Positions 63,978 through 64,000 of a DNA stretch of 64,000 bases are shown here, piece by piece. This DNA comes from an uncultured Granulosicoccaceae bacterium. GTDB taxonomy: Bacteria; Pseudomonadota; Gammaproteobacteria; Granulosicoccales; Granulosicoccaceae. The first letter of the stretch is position 1. The number at the start of each line of letters is the position of its first letter. The stretch lies in NCBI GenBank assembly GCA_937957915.1, contig CALGNZ010000030.1:1-64000 (forward strand), written 5' to 3'. The translations under genes and the position numbers were made by a program. The notes below the pieces were generated by a model that saw only the letters and a list, made by a program, of their open reading frames with translations, was not told the origin of the DNA and made no database searches.

Positions 63978-64000
63978 TTGGGATTCTCCGTAGTCAGCAT

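Overview
The window reads as chromosomal DNA of a free-living, Gram-negative gammaproteobacterium outside the Enterobacterales. Evidence: a complete lipid A / outer-membrane assembly block (rseP-bamA-skp-lpxD-fabZ-lpxA), the smc-zipA-ligA trio known from Pseudomonas-like lineages (Enterobacterales use MukB instead), a fabD-fabG-acpP-fabF-mltG-tmk-holB-pilZ block ending in the type IV pilus PilZ protein, and a holD-rimI-prfC block. Base composition looks close to half G+C by eye. TTG and GTG starts are frequent. No rRNA, tRNA, CRISPR array, prophage or complete insertion sequence was seen.

Layout. 1-6983: envelope biogenesis operon, entering inside rseP. 7206-11327: a minus-strand block (lpxB, a secreted astacin-like protease with a C-terminal sorting-like tail, an M23 peptidase) that breaks the usual lpxA-lpxB order. 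11608-18877: smc, zipA, ligA. 19036-19875: dapB. 20205-27982: fatty-acid synthesis genes followed by mltG, tmk, holB and pilZ, with very long spacers around acpP (three copies of a 13-mer, and an 8-bp tandem repeat) and a 163-bp inverted-repeat-bounded element after fabF. 28447-31356: an M16C (PreP-type) protease. 32028-36101: a partial homoprotocatechuate (3,4-dihydroxyphenylacetate) catabolic cluster, hpaR/hpaE/hpaD plus a crotonase, with a palindromic operator candidate. 36365-44862: accessory enzymes (SGNH lipoprotein, FMN 2-hydroxyacid dehydrogenase, DUF302 protein, YdiJ-like flavo/Fe-S dehydrogenase, MFS-PlsC fusion). 45231-50088: a co-oriented set of a small DMT transporter, an atypical GGT-like enzyme, a class V aminotransferase/desulfurase and cystathionine beta-synthase. 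50189-56018: hydrolase, lipoprotein, pckA with a strong terminator, bepA. 56407-63682: ilvI-ilvH, pssA, holD, rimI, prfC, and an Ada-like regulator/methyltransferase lacking the Ada N-terminal domain. The right edge holds a small minus-strand gene coupled to a gene beyond the window.

Most of the window is housekeeping. No convincing wholly new multi-gene system was found. The best leads are: a pair of diverged 160-odd-bp palindromic mobile elements in inverted orientation 14 kb apart; the 8-bp tandem repeat and the triplicated motif around acpP; the GGT/desulfurase/CBS gene set; the sorting-tail protease; and a diverged DNA polymerase III psi subunit gene.
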